Of a stretch of DNA of 64,000 bases, positions 1 to 7,520 are shown piece after piece. The position numbers and the translations under genes were made by a program. Below the pieces are notes generated by a model. That model ran no database searches, was not told where the DNA came from, and saw only the letters and a program-made list of their open reading frames with translations. How positions within the stretch are numbered: the first letter of the stretch is position 1; the number at the start of each line of letters is the position of its first letter. The DNA is from Gluconobacter kondonii (GTDB lineage Bacteria > Pseudomonadota > Alphaproteobacteria > Acetobacterales > Acetobacteraceae): assembly GCF_002723995.1 (NCBI RefSeq), contig NZ_BEWP01000003.1, positions 62,001 through 126,000 on the forward strand, written 5' to 3'.

Positions 1-184
1 TCCCCGGCGTCGCCAGAAGGGCCTGCGTCTGCACATCCGCTCCCCCGATCTGCGCCGCCACATCGCACCAGGCCGCTTCAACGCACACCACACGCACAGG
101 GGGCTGCGACGGCTCGGCCTGAGCAGCGGCTGCACCTCCTGAAATCAGTGCAGCCAGCAACAAAGCTGGAAAAAAACGCATCAT
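1..184 (-). CDS. Zinc ABC transporter substrate-binding protein, N-terminal part (runs off the window)
   Basis: Only the first 61 codons lie in the window; the rest continues beyond base 1. Two ATG codons in tandem (184 and 181) open a frame with a clear signal peptide (residues 2-21, ending near AAAAQA) followed by VRVVCVEAAWCDVAAQIGG. That pattern resembles the start of ZnuA-type periplasmic metal-binding proteins, which hand zinc or manganese to an ABC importer. The metal ligands would lie beyond the window edge. A Zur-like palindrome 30 bp upstream supports zinc as the substrate. The family call rests on a short segment plus the operator. Confidence 0.6.
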   Translation of the reverse strand, partial: MMRFFPALLLAALISGGAAAAQAEPSQPPVRVVCVEAAWCDVAAQIGGADVQTQALLATPG

Positions 185-213
185 GGTCCTCGGGGCAGGG
201 GTCAAGGATCAGG

Positions 214-231
214 TGTTATAAAGTAACATTT
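214..231. promoter_or_regulatory. Zur-type zinc operator
   Basis: The sequence TGTTATAAAGTAACATTT is an interrupted palindrome (TGTTA...TAACA) that closely follows the enterobacterial/alphaproteobacterial Zur consensus TGTTATAnTATAACA. It lies 30 bp before the start of the ZnuA-like gene, where it would overlap the promoter. The match was made by eye. Zur-zinc would be expected to repress the gene. Confidence 0.6.
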
Positions 232-259
232 ACGACCTGACCATCCTCCCCGGAACGCC

Positions 260-667
260 TTATCCCTGACGCAGATAAAGTGCCGCCGCCGCGGCCACAA
301 CCCTGCGCTGGTAATCCAGATTGAGCGGCAGTGTGCGGGAATGATAATCCCCGATCGCCTTCATCAGATTGCCATGCTCCTCATTCAGCGCCCTGCGCAG
401 GATCATCGCCGCCGCCGCGATATTGAAACACGGCTCCAGCGCCAGACGCGCCGCAACCTGCGACACCGGCTGATGGGTCATGGAGGCGATCGGCAAAATC
501 CAGCGCGAATTGATCTGCATGAGCCCAATATCCACCGAACCGTCCGTATTGGTGCTGACATGCCCCATCGTCCCGCCCTCGACCCGCTGGATTGCAGGCA
601 GGATGCGCGGCGGCAGATGGTAATGTAAAGCCGAAGCCAGCATGCAGGCCAGCAGACCGCCAGCCAT
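260..667 (-). CDS. Small lytic transglycosylase (SLT domain)
   Basis: This 135-residue protein has a hydrophobic N-terminus (residues 3-16) that could be a signal peptide, followed by an SLT/lysozyme-like fold. RVEGG near residues 28-32 supplies the probable catalytic glutamate, IGLMQIN (about 47-53) is the typical GLMQI motif, and a C-terminal YHSRT segment replaces the usual YNaG. Such short enzymes cleave the glycan strands of murein and are often linked to envelope-spanning machines, but no conjugation or secretion genes are adjacent. It is divergent from ybaK with a 106-bp gap. The ATG at 667 has no clear ribosome-binding site. Confidence 0.7.
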   Translation of the reverse strand: MAGGLLACMLASALHYHLPPRILPAIQRVEGGTMGHVSTNTDGSVDIGLMQINSRWILPIASMTHQPVSQVAARLALEPCFNIAAAAMILRRALNEEHGNLMKAIGDYHSRTLPLNLDYQRRVVAAAAALYLRQG

Positions 668-773
668 GGTTATGAACGGACCACAGGGTGAATCATGCCC
701 CGGACCCTAGCATCAGACGCGCCTGCCTGCCATCCTGAACCCCTCGTGATGACCGCAAAGGACAGGAGGACAC

Positions 774-1250
774 GTGCAGGACACATCCGCGACCCTGACA
801 CTGGACGCTCTCGGCATTTCCTATGAACGCCATGTCTATGAGTATGACCCCTCAGCAGGAAAACTTGGCGTGGCCGCCGCCGCAGCGCTGGGCCTGTCGC
901 CGGATCACGTCCTCAAGACCCTGATGGTGCAGATCGACGGACGCCCCGCCTGCGTGGTGCTGCCTGCGGATCGCGAACTGGATTTCGCCCGCGTGGCACA
1001 GGCCTTCGGAGGCCGGAAAGCCAAGATGCTCTCCCGCCCCGATGCCGAACAGCGCACCGGCTACCGCATCGGCGGCGTGAGCCCCTTCGGACAGCGCAGC
1101 GCCGTCCCCACGGCCTTCGAGCAATGCGGCATGGACGGCCCACCCGTGGTCATCAATGGCGGAAGCCAGGGCCTCCTGATCGAACTGTCCCCGCAGGACG
1201 CCCTGACCGCCACCGGTGGCCTTGTGGCCGATCTGGTCAAACCCCTTTAA
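774..1250 (+). CDS. ybaK: Cys-tRNA(Pro)/Cys-tRNA(Cys) deacylase, YbaK family
   Basis: A 158-residue single-domain YbaK/ProX-type editing protein. Members hydrolyse cysteine mischarged onto tRNA-Pro in the cytoplasm. The lysine of VLKTLMVQ (near residue 45) sits where the family keeps its essential lysine, and GGVSPFGQR and the GSQGLLIELSP ending are family hallmarks. The start is GTG at 774, chosen because AGGAGGA (764-770 region) lies at ideal spacing. The stop overlaps the stop of galE on the other strand by 4 bp. Confidence 0.85.
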   Translation: MQDTSATLTLDALGISYERHVYEYDPSAGKLGVAAAAALGLSPDHVLKTLMVQIDGRPACVVLPADRELDFARVAQAFGGRKAKMLSRPDAEQRTGYRIGGVSPFGQRSAVPTAFEQCGMDGPPVVINGGSQGLLIELSPQDALTATGGLVADLVKPL

Positions 1251-2236
1251 GCAGCGCCGTATCCGTCGGGATGGTCCACACGCCAGCGCAGGGCCGTCTC
1301 GACGATATCATCAAGCTGACTGAACTTCGGGTCCCAGCCCGTTTCCTTGCGGATCTGCGAGGAATCCGCCACCAGAACCGCCGGGTCTCCCCCACGGCGC
1401 GGCGCCCATTCCCAAGGCACTTTCCGGCCGCTGACACGCTCGACACTCTGGACGACTTCCAGATTGGTAAAGCCCAGCCCATTGCCCAGATTATACGTCA
1501 CGGACCGCTCATCGAGCTGCCCCATGGCGCGGATATGCGCATCGGCCAGATCCGTCACATGGATATAGTCGCGCACACAGGTGCCATCGCGCGTCGGATA
1601 GTCATTCCCGAACAGCTTCAGCCCAGTTCGACGTCCCAGCGCCGCGTCGATCGTCAACGGAATGAGATGCGTCTCCGGCCGATGATCCTCACCCAGACGT
1701 CCCTGTGCATCCGCACCCGCCGCATTGAAATAACGCAGGCACGCGCTCTTCATACCGCAGATCCGGTCCGCCCAGACCAGCGCCCGCTCGATCAGATATT
1801 TGCTCTCGCCATAAGGCGACCCCGGATCAACCGGCGCATCCGCCGAAATCAGCGGCGGACGATCATCGCCACCAAACAAAGCCGCCGTCGAGGAGAACAC
1901 GAAGCGCTTTACGCCATGCCGCGTGCAGGCCTCGATCAGGTTCAGAGCCGTGATGTAGTTCCGGCGCAGATAGAGGAAAGGCTGGCTCATGCTTTCGCCC
2001 ACAAGAGACAGCGCCGCGAAATGCAGAACCGCATCCCACTGCCCCGAAGCTACCGCCCGGTCTGTCGCTTCCGCATCCGCCAGATCGACATGAATGAACT
2101 GTGCGCCCTGCGGCACGGCGGCCCGATGACCGGTGCTCAGATTGTCGAGAACAACAACCTCATGCCCGCCATCCACCAGAGCCTGTGCCAGATGACTTCC
2201 GACAAACCCGGCCCCACCCGTAACGAGATACTTCAC
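1247..2236 (-). CDS. galE: UDP-glucose 4-epimerase
   Basis: A 329-residue extended SDR enzyme that interconverts UDP-glucose and UDP-galactose for surface polysaccharide synthesis and galactose use. The NAD-binding GGAGFVGS is at residues 7-14, the catalytic Ser/Thr is at 115-117 (SST), and the YxxxK pair is Y142/K146. The C-terminal half has the NLGNG and RRGGDPA motifs seen in GalE. It stands alone, with no gal operon around it. Length and motifs fit the family; another UDP-sugar epimerase specificity cannot be excluded. Confidence 0.88.
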   Translation of the reverse strand: MKYLVTGGAGFVGSHLAQALVDGGHEVVVLDNLSTGHRAAVPQGAQFIHVDLADAEATDRAVASGQWDAVLHFAALSLVGESMSQPFLYLRRNYITALNLIEACTRHGVKRFVFSSTAALFGGDDRPPLISADAPVDPGSPYGESKYLIERALVWADRICGMKSACLRYFNAAGADAQGRLGEDHRPETHLIPLTIDAALGRRTGLKLFGNDYPTRDGTCVRDYIHVTDLADAHIRAMGQLDERSVTYNLGNGLGFTNLEVVQSVERVSGRKVPWEWAPRRGGDPAVLVADSSQIRKETGWDPKFSQLDDIVETALRWRVDHPDGYGAA

Positions 2237-2265
2237 TGATACAGTTGTCCTTTTTCCAGAAATAC

Positions 2266-2298
2266 CCGGCCCGTCACGGCTGATCCATGACGGGCCGG
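2266..2298 (-). terminator. Hairpin terminator after the DUF2501 gene
   Basis: An 11-bp perfect stem (2266-2276 with 2288-2298) encloses an 11-nt loop. It lies 27 bp after the DUF2501 stop codon. The T-tract is poor, so this may be a weak or factor-assisted terminator. Confidence 0.5.
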
Positions 2299-2324
2299 CT
2301 CAAGTAAGAGAAGACCAGATCAGG

Positions 2325-2762
2325 TTAGAGAAGATTCTGGGCGCGGCTAAGGATCATGCTGCACAGTTTCTGCTTCAGCTGGCCCTTGAGGCTCGACAGC
2401 GACAGCGGATCGCTGCCTCCCGTCAGAAGCTGCCCCTGCTGTCCTGCCGCATAATCGCTGGTGGACGTCACGCCCTGCTTGCCCGTCAGGCTGCTCAGGG
2501 CCGAAGTAGCGCTGCTGCCGCTCAGATAGTTGTTCTGCACACAATAGCTCAGAACACCCGCAACATTGCCCGTGCTGGCAGAAGACACGTTCGGCAGCAT
2601 GCTGCCCATGATGCCGGTGCCCCCGGTCATGCCACTCATACCCGACATGCCGCTCATGGCATTGCCCGCACTGCCAACACCCGGAATGGACTGGGCATGG
2701 GCCGAAGACACAACAAGAGCAGCGGCCACAAGACCCGCGAAAAGACCGTTCGAGTAACGCAT
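2325..2762 (-). CDS. Secreted DUF2501 (YjjA-like) protein
   Basis: This 145-residue protein has a classical signal peptide (residues 1-23, ending SSAHA). After a low-complexity GMSGMSGMSGM stretch (about 36-46) comes a segment with VLSYCVQNNYLSG, followed by a C-terminus rich in L, G and Q with a second Cys (KLCSMIL). The layout matches DUF2501/YjjA proteins, which are periplasmic and of unknown function. The two cysteines could form a disulphide. It stands as a single gene with its own terminator and a palindromic element upstream. Confidence 0.65.
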   Translation of the reverse strand: MRYSNGLFAGLVAAALVVSSAHAQSIPGVGSAGNAMSGMSGMSGMTGGTGIMGSMLPNVSSASTGNVAGVLSYCVQNNYLSGSSATSALSSLTGKQGVTSTSDYAAGQQGQLLTGGSDPLSLSSLKGQLKQKLCSMILSRAQNLL

Positions 2763-2825
2763 CCTATTTCTCCTTCAGAAGACGCTCAGGGCAGCACCTG
2801 TCAGAAGTCACCGTCGCTGCCGACA

Positions 2826-2849
2826 TGTTTACCGAAAGTGACGGTAACA
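2826..2849. promoter_or_regulatory. Interrupted palindrome upstream of the DUF2501 gene
   Basis: TGTTTACCG and CGGTAACA form inverted half-sites separated by 7 bp, 64-87 bp before the DUF2501 start and 25 bp after the stop of the epimerase gene. The location suits an operator. No regulator is identified, and it could also be the weak terminator of the upstream gene. Confidence 0.35.
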
Positions 2850-2873
2850 TAGGATTGCAACGGGTTCATCCGT

Positions 2874-4046
2874 CTAACGTCCGCAGAACTCCCGCGCCGC
2901 ACCATAAATATGGTAGAGCGAACTGGCCGGAACGTCCGGGACTGTCGCATTTCCGAAGGCGTCGAAGCGGTCCATCCACAAGGCGCTTTTCTGGTCGGAA
3001 CTGAAGGTTCCAAAGAAATGCTCCGTCAGCCCCCGCAGAATATCCGGTCTCTCATTGCGACAGACCAGCAGACGGCAAAGCTCGGTCTGCGGCCAGATCC
3101 GTGTTGCGTTTTCAACGGTCTGCCCTCCATCCGTCACGGCATCCCGCACGACGGCGCCCTCCCCGACCCGCGCTACGCCATGCGCCATTCCGAACGCGAA
3201 CAGCCCTTCCGCCGCCCGGCCAATCGCCCCGGCTTCCGGCGTCCCAGGCTCCAAACGCAGATAGTCCCGCAGCAGCCAGGACCATTCGAAAAGATGCCCC
3301 GGCTCCACACGATTACTCCCTACGGGAGTTGTCGGGCGCCAGTCTGTCATGAAATCTTCAAGGAGCGCTCCCGATCCGGGCTGGATGAGCTTCCCCAGAG
3401 CCAGCCGCACCAGAGACCGCGCCTCGTCCAGATAAAAGCTATCCCCCGAGACCTCGAACAGCACCAGAAACGCCTCAAGCAGATGCATATGCGGATTCTG
3501 ATGCCGGACCGCCCCTATCAACGGCACCTCGTCCAGAAACCCGCCATGCTCCGCTCGGAAAATCTGATGCAGTTCCAGCACGGTCTGCCGCGCCACCACC
3601 AGATAATCCGGATTGCCGCTCAGGCGATATGCCCAGCCATAGGCAAACAGAATGAAGGCATGCGCATACAGATCCCGCTTCGTCCCGACCGGGGTTCCGT
3701 CCGGTGCGACGGAAAAGATCCACCCCGCTTGCCCGTCCCGATGGCGATAAAGCCGCTCGACCTCTTCCAGACACATCAACGCCTGTCCGGACGCCTCATG
3801 CAGCCCGTCCAGCGCCGCCCGACAGAATGTCGAAATCTGCCGCGCCTGCACCATCAGCCGCGACGCTTCCAGAACCAGAGGCTCCCCGGCAAACGTCAGA
3901 CGCTCGTGATACAGGCGCTTTGTGCGATCAAACCCGGCATCGCTCCAGAATGGCAGCACCGTCCGCGTCAGCCAGCCGCCCCAGAGCGACCGCTGATCAG
4001 CATCCATGAGGGGCGGCAAAGAGGCGTAAGGCGTTCCGGTCTGCAT
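2874..4046 (-). CDS. AGE-family epimerase/isomerase
   Basis: About 390 residues with the alternating helical segments of the (alpha/alpha)6 barrel typical of N-acylglucosamine 2-epimerases, mannose isomerases and cellobiose 2-epimerases. Visible family features include FWSDAGFD, YHERLTF, YAHAFILFAYGWA, NPHMHLLEA (conserved His), GHLFEWSWLL (His-Glu) and a C-terminal LYHIYG. The substrate is probably a free or phosphorylated hexose such as mannose, but specificity cannot be read from sequence. I prefer ATG at 4046; an in-frame GTG at 4088 would add 14 residues, and neither has a good ribosome-binding site. It is a single gene downstream of tRNA-Ala. Confidence 0.8.
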   Translation of the reverse strand: MQTGTPYASLPPLMDADQRSLWGGWLTRTVLPFWSDAGFDRTKRLYHERLTFAGEPLVLEASRLMVQARQISTFCRAALDGLHEASGQALMCLEEVERLYRHRDGQAGWIFSVAPDGTPVGTKRDLYAHAFILFAYGWAYRLSGNPDYLVVARQTVLELHQIFRAEHGGFLDEVPLIGAVRHQNPHMHLLEAFLVLFEVSGDSFYLDEARSLVRLALGKLIQPGSGALLEDFMTDWRPTTPVGSNRVEPGHLFEWSWLLRDYLRLEPGTPEAGAIGRAAEGLFAFGMAHGVARVGEGAVVRDAVTDGGQTVENATRIWPQTELCRLLVCRNERPDILRGLTEHFFGTFSSDQKSALWMDRFDAFGNATVPDVPASSLYHIYGAAREFCGR

Positions 4047-4145
4047 CCGACTGCCGTATGAGAGCTGAACGCCCGCGTCAACAGACACAGATCAGCCACA
4101 GCAAAGCCGGACCGAAAATTTCAAATTTTTAAGGCGGAAGGAAAC

Positions 4146-4221
4146 TGGTGGAGCCAATCGGGATCGAACCGACGACCTCCTGAATGCCATTCAGGCGCTC
4201 TCCCAACTGAGCTATGGCCCC
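4146..4221 (-). tRNA. tRNA-Ala (anticodon GGC)
   Basis: On the minus strand the 76-nt sequence folds as a standard cloverleaf: acceptor GGGGCCA with TGGCTCC (one G-T pair), D-arm GCTC/GAGC, anticodon stem CCTGA/TCAGG with loop ATGGCAT giving anticodon GGC, T-loop TTCGATC, and an encoded CCA end. Confidence 0.95.
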
Positions 4222-4325
4222 ACATGTTTCATCTGCGGCCCCTTTGGGACGGAGCCGGATGAGGGCGGTATATCGTCATGATTTCGCCCTGACAAGCCTG
4301 AAAAACAGATTTTAGCAGCAGTTTT

Positions 4326-4937
4326 TCACGTAGAAATCGCCTTCAGCCTCCGCAGTTCCCCCAATAACGGAAGCAGCGGCAGCCCCAGAACGGCGTCCTG
4401 CGTCCCGTCAACTGCCGAAAAAAGCTGTATTCCAGGGCCTTCCAGCCGATACGCCCCCACACAGGACAAGATGGCAGCCCCTTCCCGCTCCAGATAGGCC
4501 TCAAGGAACGCCTCCGAAAACGCCCGCATCGTCAGACGCGGCGACGCCAGATGCTCCCAGATTTTCTCGCCCCCTTTATAGAGAACGACCGCAGTGCGCA
4601 GAACATGCGTCCGCCCCCGCAGCCGGCGCAGATGCTCCCCTGCCTCAGCAACAGAGTCCGGCTTGGCAAACGCCACACCGTCCAGATCGAGAATCTGGTC
4701 CGCCGCAACCGTCAGATCCTCGAAGCCCAGATCCCGTGTCGCGAGATTGGCTTTTGCATCCGCCAGAGCGATCGCCGTTTCCGAAAGCGTCTGTCCCTGC
4801 GCCTCGCAGGATCGCCGCAGCGCTTCCTCATCGAGATCGACCGGTCTCGCCTGCACCGTAAGACCTGCATTTTCGAGCAACATGCGCCGGGCTGATGACC
4901 CGCTGGCAAGAATCAGGGAAGTACTGAAAGACATCAT
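4326..4937 (-). CDS. maf: Maf-like nucleotide pyrophosphatase (first copy)
   Basis: A 203-residue Maf/Ham1-fold protein. Family members hydrolyse non-canonical nucleoside triphosphates to monophosphates and guard nucleotide pools. LILASGSSARRMLLENAG (about 8-25) is the N-terminal signature, with the catalytic-type TVAADQILDLDG (about 75-86) and QDAVLGLPL near the end. It differs from the second copy at 43.05-43.7 kb, which has ASTSPRR instead. It ends next to tRNA-Ala and starts at the edge of the putative origin. A maf gene beside hemE at the origin is a known alphaproteobacterial arrangement. Confidence 0.85.
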   Translation of the reverse strand: MMSFSTSLILASGSSARRMLLENAGLTVQARPVDLDEEALRRSCEAQGQTLSETAIALADAKANLATRDLGFEDLTVAADQILDLDGVAFAKPDSVAEAGEHLRRLRGRTHVLRTAVVLYKGGEKIWEHLASPRLTMRAFSEAFLEAYLEREGAAILSCVGAYRLEGPGIQLFSAVDGTQDAVLGLPLLPLLGELRRLKAIST

Positions 4938-5290
4938 GATGTACGACTCCGTACTATCGACTGCGGAAAGAAGGACGAGTACTGCAAGAAACCCTGTGAA
5001 GGCATTGCGTCAGTACTGGGGTACATGGGGATAGTACCTGCCCTCCCGAAAGGAGTACCGAGTACCGTGGATTGTACGGTACACCAGCCGGAACTGGGGG
5101 TTGTACACAGCCTCTCTGTGGGCAATTCGGGATAGAATCAACGACTCCCTTGCAGACTGCGGTCTTCAGAGTTGTACACAGTGTGAACAAGACGGGGTAC
5201 ATTTTCAGAAAGCCGGGTACCCCGGTATCCACAGGGATCATCTTAACCTCCAGCATTTCTTTCTTTTTTCTTTTATGATTAGTGGGCGGC
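4938..5290. other. oriC: Putative chromosomal replication origin (oriC) between maf and hemE
   Basis: This 353-bp segment has no credible gene. TTGTACACA occurs at 5101-5109 and 5172-5180, its inverted relative TGTGAACAA at 5182-5190, and GTATCCACA at 5225-5233. All are one or two bases from the DnaA box TTATNCACA. A pyrimidine-rich AT-rich run follows (about 5237-5281), a possible unwinding element. GANTC, the CcrM site, occurs at 4945, 5135 and 5143. GTAC occurs 14 times between 4941 and 5220. In Caulobacter and several other Alphaproteobacteria the origin flanks hemE. It could instead be an elaborate hemE promoter; no GC-skew test was possible. Confidence 0.6.
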
Positions 5291-6364
5291 ATGATTTCGG
5301 AAAACGCATCTTCCTCACCCTCGTCGAAACCGCTTTCGAAGCCTCTTCTTCGAGCCCTCCGTGGTGAAGCCGTCTGGCCGCCTCCGGTCTGGCTCATGCG
5401 TCAGGCAGGCCGCTATCTCCCCGAATTCCGCGCTATGCGCGATAAGGCCGACTTCCTGACCCGGTGCATGACCCCGGACATGGCTACCGAGCTGACGATC
5501 CAGCCGATCCGCCGCTACGGCATGGACGGCGCGATCCTGTTTTCCGACATCCTGATCCTGCCCTGGGCCATGGGTCAGTCCCTGGACTTCATCGAAGGCC
5601 GCGGCCCGGTCCTCGGTGCCATTCGCTCCGAAGCCGATCTCGCCCGGCTCGATCCCAAGCGCGTACAGGACGCCGTCGCACCCGTGCGCGAGACCTTGTC
5701 CCGCCTCGCCAAAGAGCTTCCCGACGTCACGACCCTTCTGGGCTTCGCAGGCAGCCCGTTCACGGTCGCCTGCTACATGGTTGAGGGCGGTGGATCGCGG
5801 GATTTCGCTGAAACCCGCCGCATGATGCAGACCAACCCGGCGCTGTTCGATCGCCTGATCGACACCCTGACTTCGAGTACCGCCGAGATGCTCTGCGGTC
5901 AGATCGAAGCGGGCGCAGAAGCCGTAATGCTGTTCGATTCCTGGGCTGGAATCCTGCCGCCTTCGGCATTCCGCCGCTATGTGATCGAACCGACGCGCCA
6001 GATCGTCGCGTACATCCGCGCCCGTCACCCCAACATCCCGCTCATCGGCTTCCCACGCCTCGGCGGCATCATGGTCCGCGAATACGCGCAGAAAACCGGC
6101 ATCAACACGCTGGCGCTCGACACGGTCGCTGACCCCGCCCAGATTTCCGAACTGCTGTCCGAAGCCGTCCCGGGCCTCACCCTTCAGGGCAACATGGACC
6201 CGATGATCCTGTTCTCCGGCGGTGAAAAAATGATCCGCGAAGCTCAGGCCATCCGTGACGCCATGCGCGGAAAACCTCATGTTTTCAATCTCGGACACGG
6301 CGTCATGCAGCATACGCCCCCTGAAAACGTGGCGGCCCTCGTCGAGGCGGTACGGTCCATATGA
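5291..6364 (+). CDS. hemE: Uroporphyrinogen decarboxylase
   Basis: A 357-residue cytoplasmic enzyme that converts uroporphyrinogen III to coproporphyrinogen III in haem synthesis. WLMRQAGRYLPEFR near the N-terminus carries the substrate-binding arginines, ILFSDILILPWAMG supplies the catalytic aspartate, and FNLGHGVMQHTPPEN is the C-terminal signature. I use ATG at 5291; an in-frame GTG at 5282 adds three residues and neither has an obvious ribosome-binding site. The stop overlaps the next start (ATGA), so hemE, the HAD gene and hemJ are translationally coupled. Confidence 0.95.
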   Translation: MISENASSSPSSKPLSKPLLRALRGEAVWPPPVWLMRQAGRYLPEFRAMRDKADFLTRCMTPDMATELTIQPIRRYGMDGAILFSDILILPWAMGQSLDFIEGRGPVLGAIRSEADLARLDPKRVQDAVAPVRETLSRLAKELPDVTTLLGFAGSPFTVACYMVEGGGSRDFAETRRMMQTNPALFDRLIDTLTSSTAEMLCGQIEAGAEAVMLFDSWAGILPPSAFRRYVIEPTRQIVAYIRARHPNIPLIGFPRLGGIMVREYAQKTGINTLALDTVADPAQISELLSEAVPGLTLQGNMDPMILFSGGEKMIREAQAIRDAMRGKPHVFNLGHGVMQHTPPENVAALVEAVRSI

Positions 6365-7065
6365 CAACCGCCCTGGATCCAGCAGGCCAGCTGAAACTGG
6401 TCATTTTCGACTGTGACGGCGTTCTCGTGGACAGTGAAGGTCCGTCCTGCCGCGCCACGGCGGAATTCGCCCGCTCCAAGGGAATGTCCATCTCCGACGA
6501 AGAGGCGCATCAGCGTTTCGCAGGTATGGCCCTGCCGCAGATCGTAACCGAACTCGAACACGAAATCGGTCATGCCCTCCCGGCAGAAACGGCAGTCATG
6601 CTACGCGAAAATCTCGTACAGATGATGCAGAAAATCGCAGAACCTGTAGGCGGTGCGCCCGAAATGCTGGCAGGCGTACGGTCTTTGGGACTGCCGGTTC
6701 GCGTCGGTTCGAACTCTTCCGTCCGTGAGATGGAAATCAAGTTCGAAAAAACCGGAATGTCGCAGTATTTCCAAGAAAACCGCGTTCACTCCGCCAACGA
6801 TATGGGCTGCCCCAAGCCCGCCCCGGACGTCTATCTGTACGCGGCAAAAGTAGAGGGCGTCCTGCCAGAAAGCTGTGTCGTTATCGAAGACAGCGATACT
6901 GGAGCAGAAGCCGCCTGGAAGGCTGGCATGGCCTGTGTGCTGCTTCGTCCTGAAGACATGCCTGCACCGCCCTTCTGGCCCGTCGAAGGCTCGGTCCGCA
7001 TCGCCCATCTGGATGAGCTGGTACCGCTGCTGCGCCGGACGCTTGAAAGCCAGAAACACGCATGA
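6361..7065 (+). CDS. HAD-family phosphatase (phosphoglycolate phosphatase / beta-phosphoglucomutase-like)
   Basis: A 234-residue HAD hydrolase. IFDCDGVLVDSEG gives nucleophile D17 and acid/base D19, VGSNSS is motif II, KPAPDVYLYA is motif III and VIEDSDTGAEAAWKAGM is motif IV. A helical cap lies between motifs I and II, as in Gph, PgmB and YieH. It acts on a small phosphorylated metabolite that cannot be named from sequence. It is embedded in a haem operon and overlaps both neighbours by 4 bp, which may only reflect shared expression. Confidence 0.8.
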   Translation: MTTALDPAGQLKLVIFDCDGVLVDSEGPSCRATAEFARSKGMSISDEEAHQRFAGMALPQIVTELEHEIGHALPAETAVMLRENLVQMMQKIAEPVGGAPEMLAGVRSLGLPVRVGSNSSVREMEIKFEKTGMSQYFQENRVHSANDMGCPKPAPDVYLYAAKVEGVLPESCVVIEDSDTGAEAAWKAGMACVLLRPEDMPAPPFWPVEGSVRIAHLDELVPLLRRTLESQKHA

Positions 7066-7508
7066 CCGACTTTCTCGCGACGTATCAGAGCTGGATATTG
7101 TCCCTGCACATCATGGCGTTCATCGCCTGGATGGCCGGGACGTTCTATCTCCCGCGCCTGTATGTCTATCACTGTCAGGCGGTACCGGGCTCTGTCGAGA
7201 GCGAGCGGTTCAAGGTCATGGAGCGCAAACTCCTGCGCCAGATTATGACGCCCGCCATGATCGTGACATTCCTCGCAGGGGGCGCCCTCGCCTCCATTCC
7301 CGGACTGATCGACTGGAACGCAGGCTGGTGGTGGACAAAGCTGATCTGCGTCTTCGGTCTCGCCGGATTCCACGGTGCCTGCGGCACATGGCGTCGCGGT
7401 TTCGCCGAAGACCGCAACCAGCACCCGGAAAAATTCTACCGGATCGCCAACGAAGTCCCCACCATCCTGATGATGATCATCGTCATCATGATCATCGTCC
7501 GCCCCTGA
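7062..7508 (+). CDS. hemJ: Protoporphyrinogen IX oxidase, HemJ type
   Basis: A 148-residue inner-membrane protein with four predicted transmembrane helices (about 8-30, 57-79, 85-105, 128-147). SLHIMAFIAWMAGTFYLPRL places the conserved histidine at residue 16, and the loop with ERKLLRQIMTPAM is typical of HemJ (formerly UPF0093). HemJ oxidises protoporphyrinogen IX at the membrane, probably passing electrons to quinone. Its coupling to hemE strongly supports the assignment. Confidence 0.88.
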   Translation: MTDFLATYQSWILSLHIMAFIAWMAGTFYLPRLYVYHCQAVPGSVESERFKVMERKLLRQIMTPAMIVTFLAGGALASIPGLIDWNAGWWWTKLICVFGLAGFHGACGTWRRGFAEDRNQHPEKFYRIANEVPTILMMIIVIMIIVRP

Positions 7509-7520
7509 GAAAGATCCCGA

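Noticed and set aside
1124-2239. 371-codon plus-strand frame opposite galE
   Set aside because: Shadow of galE in a GC-rich genome; no motif, and the galE frame has all SDR signatures.
2620-2655. GMSG repeat in the DUF2501 gene as a possible tandem repeat system
   Set aside because: Only three to four short imperfect units inside a coding sequence; ordinary low-complexity linker.
4954-5397. Short frames across the maf-hemE gap
   Set aside because: No motif or ribosome-binding site; they cross AT-rich DNA and DnaA-like boxes. Treated as non-coding origin DNA.
5315-6367. 350-codon minus-strand frame opposite hemE
   Set aside because: Antisense shadow; hemE conserved motifs are on the plus strand.
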